DNA of 64,000 bases, taken from Gammaproteobacteria bacterium RIFOXYD12_FULL_61_37 (lineage in GTDB: Bacteria > Pseudomonadota > Gammaproteobacteria > Chromatiales > Chromatiaceae). How positions within the stretch are numbered: the first letter of the stretch is position 1; each line of letters starts with the position of its first letter. Below, one piece after another: positions 28,475 to 36,700 of this stretch. The notes beneath the pieces are model-generated. The model was not told where the DNA came from. It made no database searches and worked only from the letters and a program-made list of their open reading frames with translations. A program made the translations under genes and the position numbers. The stretch spans positions 186,001 through 250,000 of the forward strand of contig MGZB01000001.1 in the NCBI GenBank assembly GCA_001801995.1, read 5' to 3'.

Positions 28475-29352
28475 AACTCGCATACACACTCGCTACCCTC
28501 ACCACCCTCTTCACCGCGCCTGCCTGGGCGGACGGCAATTGGACCAACACCGCCGGCGTCCAGGGGGTTTACGGGGATTACAGCGGCTCTGTCCAGCGCG
28601 ACAGCGTCAGCGGTTACGGCGCAGCTCTGACCTCGGAATACCGGGACAAAGGAGGGCTGACTGTCATGCTGAACCACACGGATGTGCAGATGAAGGCAGG
28701 CAATGCCGATATCGACCAGAATTCCCTGTTCACCAGCGGCAGGCTCTATTCCCACCCCGGCGGCGGGACGGGAGTCCTCACCACCCGGCTGGATGTCCAT
28801 GCCATCGACAACAACGATGCCACCAAGGACACCGACGAGGTGATGGCCTACGCGCCCCAGATTTCATACCTGTCTGCGGACAAGCGCCGCTATGTCGATA
28901 TCGGCTACGCCTATTCGGACTACCGCAACAACCTGAGCGTCGATCAGTGGACGCCCACGGCCGGATTCCTGTTGGGCCAGAACGACTGGCTCCAGGTGCG
29001 GGGCTGGTTTATCGAGCCCTCCAACCCGGCTCGCGCCCAAGGGAAGGATTCGACTTCGGCGGTCGAGGGCAAGCTGACCCACTGGTTTGGTCCAACCAAG
29101 CCGCTCGGCCTGAATAACCTGCGCCTGAGCCTGCTGGCCGGCGAGCGTATCTATGCGGTGGATCAAGACGCAGGCGCGGTCAGCAATCTTTCGGACATCC
29201 AGCGCGGCAGCCTCAGCCTGGGCGGCGAATGGAAGTTCGGCAAGACCGGGTCAGCCATTGCCATGCTGGGACGTGAGCAAAACCGAAATGCCACCATTGG
29301 CGACGATTACGACTTGACCTATGGCTACCTCTGGATCTCAGGCCAATGGTAG
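28471..29352 (+). CDS. Putative outer-membrane beta-barrel protein
   Basis: A 293-aa protein with a clear signal peptide (MKLAYTLATLTTLFTAPAWA, cleavage about residue 20). Alternating hydrophobic/polar stretches and aromatic residues follow, and the last residues are YLWISGQW. A terminal aromatic residue is typical of BAM-inserted barrels. I do not recognise the family. It could pass the operon's product or metal-bound compounds through the outer membrane. The GTG start at 28471 is preceded by AGGAGAAA and overlaps the stop of the UT-M23 gene. Confidence 0.7.
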   Translation: MKLAYTLATLTTLFTAPAWADGNWTNTAGVQGVYGDYSGSVQRDSVSGYGAALTSEYRDKGGLTVMLNHTDVQMKAGNADIDQNSLFTSGRLYSHPGGGTGVLTTRLDVHAIDNNDATKDTDEVMAYAPQISYLSADKRRYVDIGYAYSDYRNNLSVDQWTPTAGFLLGQNDWLQVRGWFIEPSNPARAQGKDSTSAVEGKLTHWFGPTKPLGLNNLRLSLLAGERIYAVDQDAGAVSNLSDIQRGSLSLGGEWKFGKTGSAIAMLGREQNRNATIGDDYDLTYGYLWISGQW

Positions 29353-29879
29353 GGCCAAACGAATCAGGGTCCTCGCGGATGCCACCCGCTCCGCGATCGA
29401 TGCCAATGCGGCTGCGGACCCTGATGCTGGTGCTGGTTGCGGCGCTGACCCAGTCGTCCTGTCTCATGATGATCCCCGGCTTGCTGGCCGGGCACACCAT
29501 GGGCGGCGGAATGGGGATGATGGGGGGCATGGGGAAGGGAATGAACCACTCTCAGACAGCGCCCGCGCCCTACGACAAGATGCTCAATCCCGTCCCCCAC
29601 TCGGCGGCGGCCGTCGCCCAGGGGGCACAGATCTTCCAGGCCCAGTGTGCCACCTGCCACGGCCCCAAGGGGCAGGGCGACGGACCTGCCGGCCTGCGGC
29701 TGAGCCCCCGCCCCGCCAACCTGTCCGAGGTGGTGAAGTCGGCCCATGCCAAGGACGGGCATCTGATGTGGGTGATCAGCGAGGGCGGCAGGATGCCCGG
29801 CAGCGCCATGCCCCCCTTCAAGGGAACCCTCAAAGAAGAGGAACGCTGGCGGCTCGTCCATTACCTGCGAACCCTATGA
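29346..29879 (+). CDS. Met-rich class I cytochrome c
   Basis: A protein of up to 177 aa. A hydrophobic leader (MRLRTLMLVLVAALTQSSC) ends in a Cys that may be lipidated, although the lipobox is not canonical. A linker rich in Gly and Met follows (MGGGMGMMGGMGKGM). The mono-heme domain has CATCH near residue 105 and a Met sixth ligand probably in GSAMPPFKG. Such small cytochromes pass electrons in the periplasm, and the Met-rich linker could bind Cu(I)/Ag(I). The start is uncertain: ATG 29346 overlaps the previous gene by 7 bp, while ATGs at 29379, 29400 and 29406 are also possible. Confidence 0.85.
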   Translation: MVGPNESGSSRMPPAPRSMPMRLRTLMLVLVAALTQSSCLMMIPGLLAGHTMGGGMGMMGGMGKGMNHSQTAPAPYDKMLNPVPHSAAAVAQGAQIFQAQCATCHGPKGQGDGPAGLRLSPRPANLSEVVKSAHAKDGHLMWVISEGGRMPGSAMPPFKGTLKEEERWRLVHYLRTL

Positions 29880-29964
29880 CGAATCTATGCCCGGCCCACC
29901 GGGACGGGCATACCACAGTCCGGCGATCTGAGCCGGGCGCCACACAACTGAGAGGAGAAGACCG

Positions 29965-30279
29965 ATGAAAATCTCACGTGCAATCGCAGCCACGACCCTG
30001 ACTGCCCTGATTTCCCTGACGGCAACAACCGCAGGGGCCAGGGGAATGGGCGGTGGCGGAATGGGTGGAATGGGAGGCGGCCAGCAGGGGAGCATGTCCA
30101 CGCAGGGCAATATGCCTATGCAAGGCAGTCAGCAGGGCAATATGTCCATGCAAGGCAATCAGCAAGGCAATATGTCTATGCAAGGCAGCCAGCAGGGCAA
30201 CATGTCCATGCAGGGCAATCAGCAGGGAAACATGCCCATGCGGGGTAGCCAGCGCGGCTCGCGCAACAGGATGCAGTAA
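29965..30279 (+). CDS. Secreted Met/Gln/Gly-repeat protein, probable metal binder
   Basis: A 104-aa protein with a signal peptide (about residues 1-25). A Gly-Met tract (GMGGGGMGGMGGG) is followed by five near-identical ten-residue repeats of the form GNMSMQGNQQ. The mature part has almost no hydrophobic residues except Met and few charges apart from the Arg-rich end. Clustered Met residues spaced M-x-M are typical of periplasmic Cu(I)/Ag(I) sponges such as SilE- and CopM-like proteins, although I cannot assign it to a family. It has a strong GAGGAGAAG ribosome site and is followed by a hairpin and operator-like element B. Confidence 0.75.
   Translation: MKISRAIAATTLTALISLTATTAGARGMGGGGMGGMGGGQQGSMSTQGNMPMQGSQQGNMSMQGNQQGNMSMQGSQQGNMSMQGNQQGNMPMRGSQRGSRNRMQ
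30103..30252 (+). repeat. Five tandem 30-bp coding repeats
   Basis: Units begin at 30103, 30133, 30163, 30193 and 30223 with CAGGGCAAT, CAAGGCAAT or CAGGGAAAC. They encode the Met/Gln decapeptide repeats of the gene they lie in. The fifth unit diverges at its end. Copy number is likely to vary by slippage or recombination. Confidence 0.9.
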
Positions 30280-30300
30280 GGGAGGCACGGGTAGGTGCTA

Positions 30301-30337
30301 CTCTTGCGTAATTGCCGGGAGGGCAATTACGCAAGGG
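30301..30337. other. Long perfect hairpin directly upstream of operator-like element B
   Basis: TTGCGTAATTGCC at 30304-30316 is the exact reverse complement of 30322-30334, around a 5-nt loop. The outer bases (30301-30303 with 30335-30337) extend the stem. No T-run follows on either strand, so a simple intrinsic terminator is unlikely. It could shield transcript ends, insulate the cusF promoter or bind a dimeric regulator. Confidence 0.7.
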
Positions 30338-30338
30338 T

Positions 30339-30402
30339 CAGGATTACCCTTTTGTCATCTTCGCGTCAGTTTTCTGTCACCAGGCTACGCCGATACTAAT
30401 AT
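30339..30402 (+). promoter_or_regulatory. Operator-like element B and predicted cusF promoter
   Basis: Bases 30339-30397 repeat element A (22824-22882) with 5 differences. GTCA half-sites lie at 30354, 30365 and 30376, again 11 bp apart. CTGTCA at 30374-30379 serves as a -35-like box. TAATAT at 30397-30402 follows after exactly 17 bp and fits a -10. The cusF start lies 36 bp downstream. A regulator on the repeats would touch the -35 region, as in class II activation by OmpR-family proteins. Binding by the CusR-type regulator is inferred. Confidence 0.65.
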
Positions 30403-30437
30403 TGTCCCATATCGATCAATCCATCCCAGGAGTAGCC

Positions 30438-30785
30438 ATGAAAACCTTTCTTTCCCTTACCCTTGCCGCCGCTCTGACGGTTGCCGTTCCTGCTTACGCC
30501 GCAGAGAACATGGGCCACGACATGGCCACGCACCCAGCCCACCACTCCCCGGCGGCGGCCGACGCCATGTCCGAGGGAACGGTCAAGAGACTGGACCCGG
30601 CGGCGGGCACCGTAACCCTGGCCCACGGCCCCATAGAGAACCTGTTCATGCCAGGCATGACCATGAGCTTCCCGGTACAGGACCCGTCCATGCTTGCCGG
30701 GCTCAGCGTCGGCGCCAAGGTGCGGTTCCAGGCGGAGGAGGTGGGCGAGGTCATTCGGATCACCAAGATCGAGCTGGCCAATTAA
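30438..30785 (+). CDS. cusF: CusF-like periplasmic Cu(I)/Ag(I) chaperone with a Trp-to-Met change
   Basis: A 115-aa exported protein: signal peptide about residues 1-22 (ending PAYAAENMG), a His/Met-rich linker (HDMATHPAHH), then the CusF barrel (GTVKRLDPAAGTVTLAHGP). CusF proteins carry periplasmic Cu(I)/Ag(I) to the CusCBA pump. The metal loop reads FMPGMTMSF. Both Met ligands and the upstream His are present, but the Trp that caps the metal in E. coli CusF is replaced by Met. The start is ATG 30438 with CAGGAG upstream. It is the first gene after element B and heads cusFCBA. Confidence 0.88.
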   Translation: MKTFLSLTLAAALTVAVPAYAAENMGHDMATHPAHHSPAAADAMSEGTVKRLDPAAGTVTLAHGPIENLFMPGMTMSFPVQDPSMLAGLSVGAKVRFQAEEVGEVIRITKIELAN

Positions 30786-30877
30786 CTTTAGACCTGAGGC
30801 TTCAGGCTTGAGTCCGGAGGAAGAGGCTCTGCGCTCAATCTTCCCTCAAGCCTAAAGTCTCAAGCCTTCCGGAGGCA

Positions 30878-32182
30878 ATGCAGATCATGTCATTTCCCCG
30901 CACCCTGGTTGCCTGTCTGTCCGCCGTTTTGCTGGCCGCCCCCCTTGCCGCCCAAGGCGGGGAGCCGCCGCTCGGCGCCGCCCTGGGACCCCTGCTGGCC
31001 TATGCCCGCGAGCACAACCCGCAATTGGCGGCCAGCCGCTTCGAACGAGAAGCGGCCCAGGAGGCGGTCAAGCCGGCCGGGGCGCTGCCCGACCCCAGCT
31101 TTCAACTGGAGTTGATGGACTTCACCAACGCCGAGTACAACGCCGGGCGTGAGGCCGATGCGCCGCGCCGTTCCACTTCGCTGTTGCCGGGCGAGGTTGG
31201 GACCAGCCGCTACCGCCTCGTCCAGCCCATCCCCTTCTGGGGGAAGCGCGGTCTACGGCGGGAGGTGGCCAGTGCCCAGGCGGAACAGGGCCGGGCGTCG
31301 GAGCAGGCGGCCCTGGTTGAGGTGGAGGCGGTCATCAAGAGCGCCTTCGCCCGCCATTACCAGGCGACCGGACAGGCGCGCATCCTGCGCGAGACCCTGG
31401 CCCTGGTGACGGCCCTGGAGCGGATCGTGCTGACCCGTTACGGCGTCGGCCTGGTCCCCCAGCAGGACGCCATCCAGATCCAGAGCGAGATGACCAGTCT
31501 CAAAGTGGAGCTGCTTGAGGCCGGACGGCTCCGGCGCAATGCCGTTGCCGGATTGAACGCGGCCCTCTCCCGCCCCGCCGATGCCCCCCTCGCTGAACCA
31601 GAGGCGCTGCCCCCCGTGCCGGCGGGACTTGGTCTTGCCACTCTGCGTGACCGTCTTGAGGGACGGTCGCCGGAACTGGCCCGAGAACGGGCCGGGATCA
31701 CCGCCGCCGAAAAGGAGCGCCTGCTGGCCCGGCGCAACCGTCTCCCCGACTTCGCCCTCGGCCTCACCGACAACCGGCCGCGCGACGGCGTCGAGACCCT
31801 GGACCTGATGGTCGAGGTGGAGATCCCCTTGCAGCAGGGCGCCCGGATCGCCCAGGTGCGGCAGGCAGAGAGGATGCTGGATGCCGCGCGGGCGAAGACG
31901 GAGGCGGCCCAGGCCCGGATCGAGGGGCGGCTGGGCGAGTCCTGGGCGGCCTTCGAATCGGCCCGCGAGAAGGCAGGGATGCTGCGCGCCACCCTGCTGC
32001 CCCAGGCCGAGGCCGGTTACCGCGCGGCCCAGGCCGGTTACGAGGCCGGGCGCGTCAATTTCAATACCCTGATCGAGGCCGAGCGCCAGAAATTGCGCGC
32101 CCGTCTCACCCTGCTGGAGGCGGACGTGGAGATGCGTCTGCGCGTCGCCGAGCTGGAACAACTGGTAGGAGCCGCCCTGTGA
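30878..32182 (+). CDS. cusC: CusC-like outer-membrane efflux channel (TolC family)
   Basis: A 434-aa protein with a signal peptide (about residues 1-25) and the long helical repeats of outer-membrane factors (LLAYAREHNPQLAASRFERE near residue 40; RLVQPIPFWGKRGLR near residue 112; GYEAGRVNFNTLIEAERQK near residue 385). In tripartite RND pumps this trimer forms the exit duct. GGAGG lies only 2 bp before ATG 30878 and 11 bp before an in-frame ATG at 30887, so the start is ambiguous by three codons. Its stop overlaps the cusB GTG. The 90-bp gap before it has AGGCTTGAG at 30804 and its complement at 30845. Confidence 0.9.
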   Translation: MQIMSFPRTLVACLSAVLLAAPLAAQGGEPPLGAALGPLLAYAREHNPQLAASRFEREAAQEAVKPAGALPDPSFQLELMDFTNAEYNAGREADAPRRSTSLLPGEVGTSRYRLVQPIPFWGKRGLRREVASAQAEQGRASEQAALVEVEAVIKSAFARHYQATGQARILRETLALVTALERIVLTRYGVGLVPQQDAIQIQSEMTSLKVELLEAGRLRRNAVAGLNAALSRPADAPLAEPEALPPVPAGLGLATLRDRLEGRSPELARERAGITAAEKERLLARRNRLPDFALGLTDNRPRDGVETLDLMVEVEIPLQQGARIAQVRQAERMLDAARAKTEAAQARIEGRLGESWAAFESAREKAGMLRATLLPQAEAGYRAAQAGYEAGRVNFNTLIEAERQKLRARLTLLEADVEMRLRVAELEQLVGAAL

Positions 32183-33714
32183 ACCGCGCCAATACTGTCC
32201 TGTTGATCGCCGCCCTCTCCGCCGCCCTGGCATCCGGCTATTGGTTCGGCAGCCGCCATGCCCCGGATGACGCAGGCGCCGGTCCGGCGGTGGCCGAACC
32301 GGGTCCCGGCCAGGGGCGCAAGCTTCTCTATTACCGTAACCCCATGGGCCTGCCGGATACCTCGCCCACTCCCAAGAAGGACTCCATGGGCATGGACTAT
32401 ATCCCGGTGTACGAGGGCGACGAACCCGACGACACGGGCGTGGTCAAGGTGAGCCCCAGCCGGGTGCAGACCCTGGGGGTGCGGACCGCCCGCGTGGAAA
32501 AGCGGGTGTTGGATGCGACGGTGCGGGCGGTCGGCCGGGTGGAGACCGACGAGCGCCGGGTCCATGAGATCGCCCCCCGCTTCGAGGGCTGGATCGAGCA
32601 GTTGCACGTCAACGCCACCGGCGACCCGGTCCGCAAGGGGCAGCCGCTCTTCTCGGTCTACAGCCCCGAGCTGGTGTCGGTGCTCCAGGAACTGCGCATC
32701 GCCGAACAACTGGGGCGGGAAGGGGCGAACGCCGACGCCGCCGCGCGGGCGGGGGCCGAGCGGCTGATCCAGGCGGCGCGGGAGCGCATCAAGAACTGGG
32801 ATGTCAGCATCCTCGCCGAGGAGGGGGACCGTTCCCGGCTGAGCTTCACCTCCCCCGTGGACGGCATCGTACTGGAGAAGAAGGCGGTCGCTGGCATGCG
32901 CTTCATGCCCGGCGAGACCATCTTCCGCATCGCCGATCTGTCGAGCATCTGGGTGATCGCCGACATCTACGAACAGGACCTGGTCCGGGTGAAGCAGGCC
33001 CAGGAGGCCCGCGTGGTCATCGACGCCTTTCCTGGGAAGACCTTCGACGCCAAGGTCACCTACCTCTACCCGACCCTCAATACCTCCACACGAACTACCC
33101 CGGTCCGGCTGGAGATCCAGAACCCGGACGGGCTGCTGCGGCCAGGAATGTTCGCCCATGTGGAACTGGCGTCGGCGGGTGCCGTGCCCCGCCTGACAGT
33201 GCCCAAATCAGCGGTGATCGACAGCGGCGCCCGCCAGGTGGTGCTCATCGCCCTGGCGGAGGGCAAATACAAGCCCCAGCCCGTCAAGCTGGGCATGCGC
33301 GGGAGCGAGGAGGTCGAGGTCCTCGAAGGGCTGGCCGAGGGCGATCCGATCGTCGTCTCGGCCAATTTCCTCATCGACGCCGAGAGCAATCTCAAGGCCG
33401 CCCTCTCCGGCTTCAGCGACGCGGGCAAAGAGAAGGCTTGGCCGTCCTACGAGGCCGAAGGCAGCTTCGTCGCCCTGGACGCCGCCGCCGGGACCCTGAC
33501 TCTCAGCCACAACCCCATCCCGGCCCTGAAATGGCCCGCCATGACCATGGACTTCACCCTCGCAGCGCCGGAGCTGGCCAAGGGCATCGCCCCCGGCCAG
33601 GCGATCCGTTTCCGCTTCGAGGACCGGGGCAACGGCCAGTTCGCCATCACGCAGATCGAGCCCTTCGGCGGGGCTCAGGACAAGCCCGCCGCCAATGGGC
33701 ACGGGGGCCACTGA
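32179..33714 (+). CDS. cusB: CusB-like membrane fusion protein with a C-terminal CusF domain
   Basis: A 511-aa periplasmic adaptor. It comprises an N-terminal anchor or signal (about residues 1-23), a heavy-metal-binding motif (LYYRNPMGLPDTSPTPKKDS near residue 50), the lipoyl/hairpin/barrel core (APRFEGWIEQLHVNATGDPV; VDGIVLEKKAVAGMRFMPGE), and a CusF-type domain at about residues 415-495. That domain carries LSHNPIPALKWPAMTMDF and retains the Trp missing in the separate CusF. It links CusA to CusC and may itself load metal. The GTG start at 32179 overlaps the cusC stop. Confidence 0.92.
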   Translation: MNRANTVLLIAALSAALASGYWFGSRHAPDDAGAGPAVAEPGPGQGRKLLYYRNPMGLPDTSPTPKKDSMGMDYIPVYEGDEPDDTGVVKVSPSRVQTLGVRTARVEKRVLDATVRAVGRVETDERRVHEIAPRFEGWIEQLHVNATGDPVRKGQPLFSVYSPELVSVLQELRIAEQLGREGANADAAARAGAERLIQAARERIKNWDVSILAEEGDRSRLSFTSPVDGIVLEKKAVAGMRFMPGETIFRIADLSSIWVIADIYEQDLVRVKQAQEARVVIDAFPGKTFDAKVTYLYPTLNTSTRTTPVRLEIQNPDGLLRPGMFAHVELASAGAVPRLTVPKSAVIDSGARQVVLIALAEGKYKPQPVKLGMRGSEEVEVLEGLAEGDPIVVSANFLIDAESNLKAALSGFSDAGKEKAWPSYEAEGSFVALDAAAGTLTLSHNPIPALKWPAMTMDFTLAAPELAKGIAPGQAIRFRFEDRGNGQFAITQIEPFGGAQDKPAANGHGGH

Positions 33715-33715
33715 G

Positions 33716-36700
33716 ATGCTTGCCCGGCTCATCGACTGGTCCGCCCGCAACCCCTTCCTGGTGCTGCTGATCACCCTGGGGATCTCCGTCGGCGGGATTT
33801 ACGCGGTCATGAAGACGCCCTTGGACGCCTTGCCCGACCTCTCCGACGTGCAGGTCATCGTCTTTACCCCCTATCCCGGCCAAGCGCCGCAGGTGGTGGA
33901 GGACCAGGTAACCTATCCGCTCACCACCGCCCTGTTGGCGGCGCCCAAGGCCAAGGTAGTGCGCGGTTTTTCCATGTTCGGCGCCTCCTATGTCTATGTG
34001 ATCTTCGAGGACGGCACGGACATCTACTGGGCGCGCTCGCGTGTGCTGGAATACCTCAACTCCGTGCAGGGCCGTTTGCCCCAGGGGGTTGCCCCGCAGA
34101 TCGGGCCGGACGCCACCGGGGTGGGCTGGGTGTTTCAATACGCCCTCAGGGGCAAGGACCGGAACCTGGCTGACCTGCGTAGCGTCCAGGATTGGTATGT
34201 GCGTTACCAGCTCACCAAGGCCGGTGGTGTGGCCGAGGTGGCCAGCGTGGGCGGCTTCGTCAAGGAGTACCAGGTGCGGATCGACCCCCACCGGCTGGCC
34301 AGCTACGGCATCCCCCTGGAACAGTTGAGCCAGGTGATCCGCGATTCGAACAGTGATGTGGGTGGGCGAGTGGTCGAGCTGGCGGAAAAGGAGTACATGG
34401 TGCGTGGCCTCGGCTATCTGCGCGGCATCGAAGATATCGAAACTCTGGTGCTGAAAAACGAGGGCGGCACGCCGGTGCTGGTGCGCGATGTGGCGAAGGT
34501 GGAGATCGTGCCCGCAGAGCGGCGCGGCATCGCCGAACTCGACGGCGAGGGCGAGGTCGCCTCCGGCATCGTCATGGCCCGCTTCGGCCAGAACGCCCTG
34601 GAGGTCATCGCCAACGTCAAGGCCAAGATCAAAGAGATCGCGGCCGGCCTGCCGTCGGGGACCGAGATCGTCCCGGTCTATGACCGTTCGGAACTGATCC
34701 TGCGCGCCATTGACAACCTCAAGGCGACCCTGCTGGAAGAGAGCCTGATCGTCGCCCTGGTCTGCGTCCTGTTCCTGCTGCATGTGCGTAGCGCCCTGGT
34801 GGCCATCATCACCCTGCCCATCGGCATCCTCCTGGCCTTCATCGCCATGCGCGCCCTGGGGCTGGGATCGAACATCATGAGCCTGGGCGGCATCGCCATC
34901 GCTATCGGCGCCATGGTGGACGCAGCTATCGTCATGATCGAGAACGCCCACAAACGCCTGGAGCACCTGCCGGGGGACGCACCCCACGCCGAACGAGCGA
35001 GAGTGATCATCCGGGCCTGTCAGGAGGTGGGCCCGGCGCTGTTCTTCTCGCTGCTCATCATCACCGTCTCCTTCCTGCCGGTATTCACCCTGGAGGGCCA
35101 GGAGGGGCGACTCTTCTCGCCGCTGGCCTTCACCAAGACCTTCGCCATGGCCGGCGCGGCGCTGCTGTCAGTCACCCTCACCCCCATGCTGATGCTGTTC
35201 TTCGTGCGCGGACGGATTATTCCCGAGGCCAGCAACCCGGTGAACCGGGTCCTGATCCGGGGCTACCGGCCGATCATCCAGTGGGTGATGCGGCGCAAGG
35301 GGCTGACACTGGCCGTGGCCGTGACGGCCATGGCCGTCACCCTAGTCCCGGCCGGGCGCATTGGCTCGGAGTTCATGCCCACCCTCAACGAGGGGGCGCT
35401 CTTCTACATGCCTGCCTCGCTGCCGGGCCTGTCGGTGACCGAGGCGGCCCGGCTGCTGCAAACCACCGACCGCATCATCAAGACCTTCCCCGAGGTGGCA
35501 TCCGTGTACGGCAAGGCGGGTAGGGCCGAGACCGCCACCGACCCGGCGCCGCTGGAGATGTTCGAGACGGTGATCAATCTCAAGCCGGAGCCGGAATGGC
35601 GGCCGGGCATGACAACGGACAAGCTGATCGCCGAAATGGATGCGGCCCTGAAATTTCCCGGTATCGCCAACTCCTGGACCATGCCCATCAAGGCGCGCAT
35701 CGATATGCTCTCCACCGGCATCCGCACCCCGGTCGGCGTCAAGGTCTTCGGCAAGGATCTGGCCGTCATCGAACGGGTGGCGCGTGAGATCGAGCAGGTG
35801 GTCCGGCGGGTGCCCGGCACCACCAGCGCCTACGCCGAGCGCGTCACCGGGGGTTACTATCTGGACATCAGGCCCAAGCGCGACCAGTTGGCCCGCTACG
35901 GGGTAACGGTGGGCGATTTCCAGCGGGTCATTGCCACAGCCCTGGGCGGTGAGATGATCACCACCACAGTGGAGGGCCTTGAGCGCTACGGCGTCTCGGT
36001 CCGCTACCCCCGCGACCTGCGCGACGATCCGCACCGTATCGCCACCGAGGTCTATGTCCCGGCAGGCAGCGCCATGATCCCCCTCGGCCAGCTCGCCGAT
36101 ATCACCATCAGCAGTGGCCCGCCTGCCATCAAGACCGAGAACGCCCTGCTCGCGGCCTACGTCTATGTGGATATCCGCGACCGCGACATCGGCTCCTTCG
36201 TCAAGGAGGCACAACAGGCGGTAGCGGATCAGGTGACCTTTCCGCCCGGCTACTACGCCACCTGGTCTGGCCAGTTCGAATACATGGAACGGGCCAGGGC
36301 CAAGCTGGCCATCGTCGCGCCAGTGACCCTCGGTATCATCTTCCTGTTGCTCTACCTCAACTTCCGCCGTCTGACCGAGACGCTGATCGTCATGCTCTCG
36401 GTGCCCTTCGCCCTGGTCGGCGGGGTCTGGCTGATGTACCTGCTGGACTACAACATGAGCGTGGCGGTGGCGGTGGGCTTCATCGCCCTGGCCGGGGTCG
36501 CTGCCGAGACCGGGGTGGTGATGCTGATCTATCTCGACCATGCCTGGGAGGCGGTCAAGGCCAAGTGCCGTGACGAGGGCCGCGTCCCCACCGCCGTCGA
36601 CCTCTATCACGCCATCATGGAAGGGGCGGTGGAGCGCGTGCGGCCCAAGATGATGACTGTGACCGCCATCATGGCCGGCCTGCTGCCCATCATGTGGAGC

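Noticed and set aside
30103-30252. Regular 30-bp repeats resembling a CRISPR array
   Set aside because: The units are directly adjacent without spacers and encode an in-frame decapeptide repeat with a signal peptide.
30301-30337. Intrinsic terminator for the Met-repeat gene
   Set aside because: The stem is strong, but no run of T follows on either strand.
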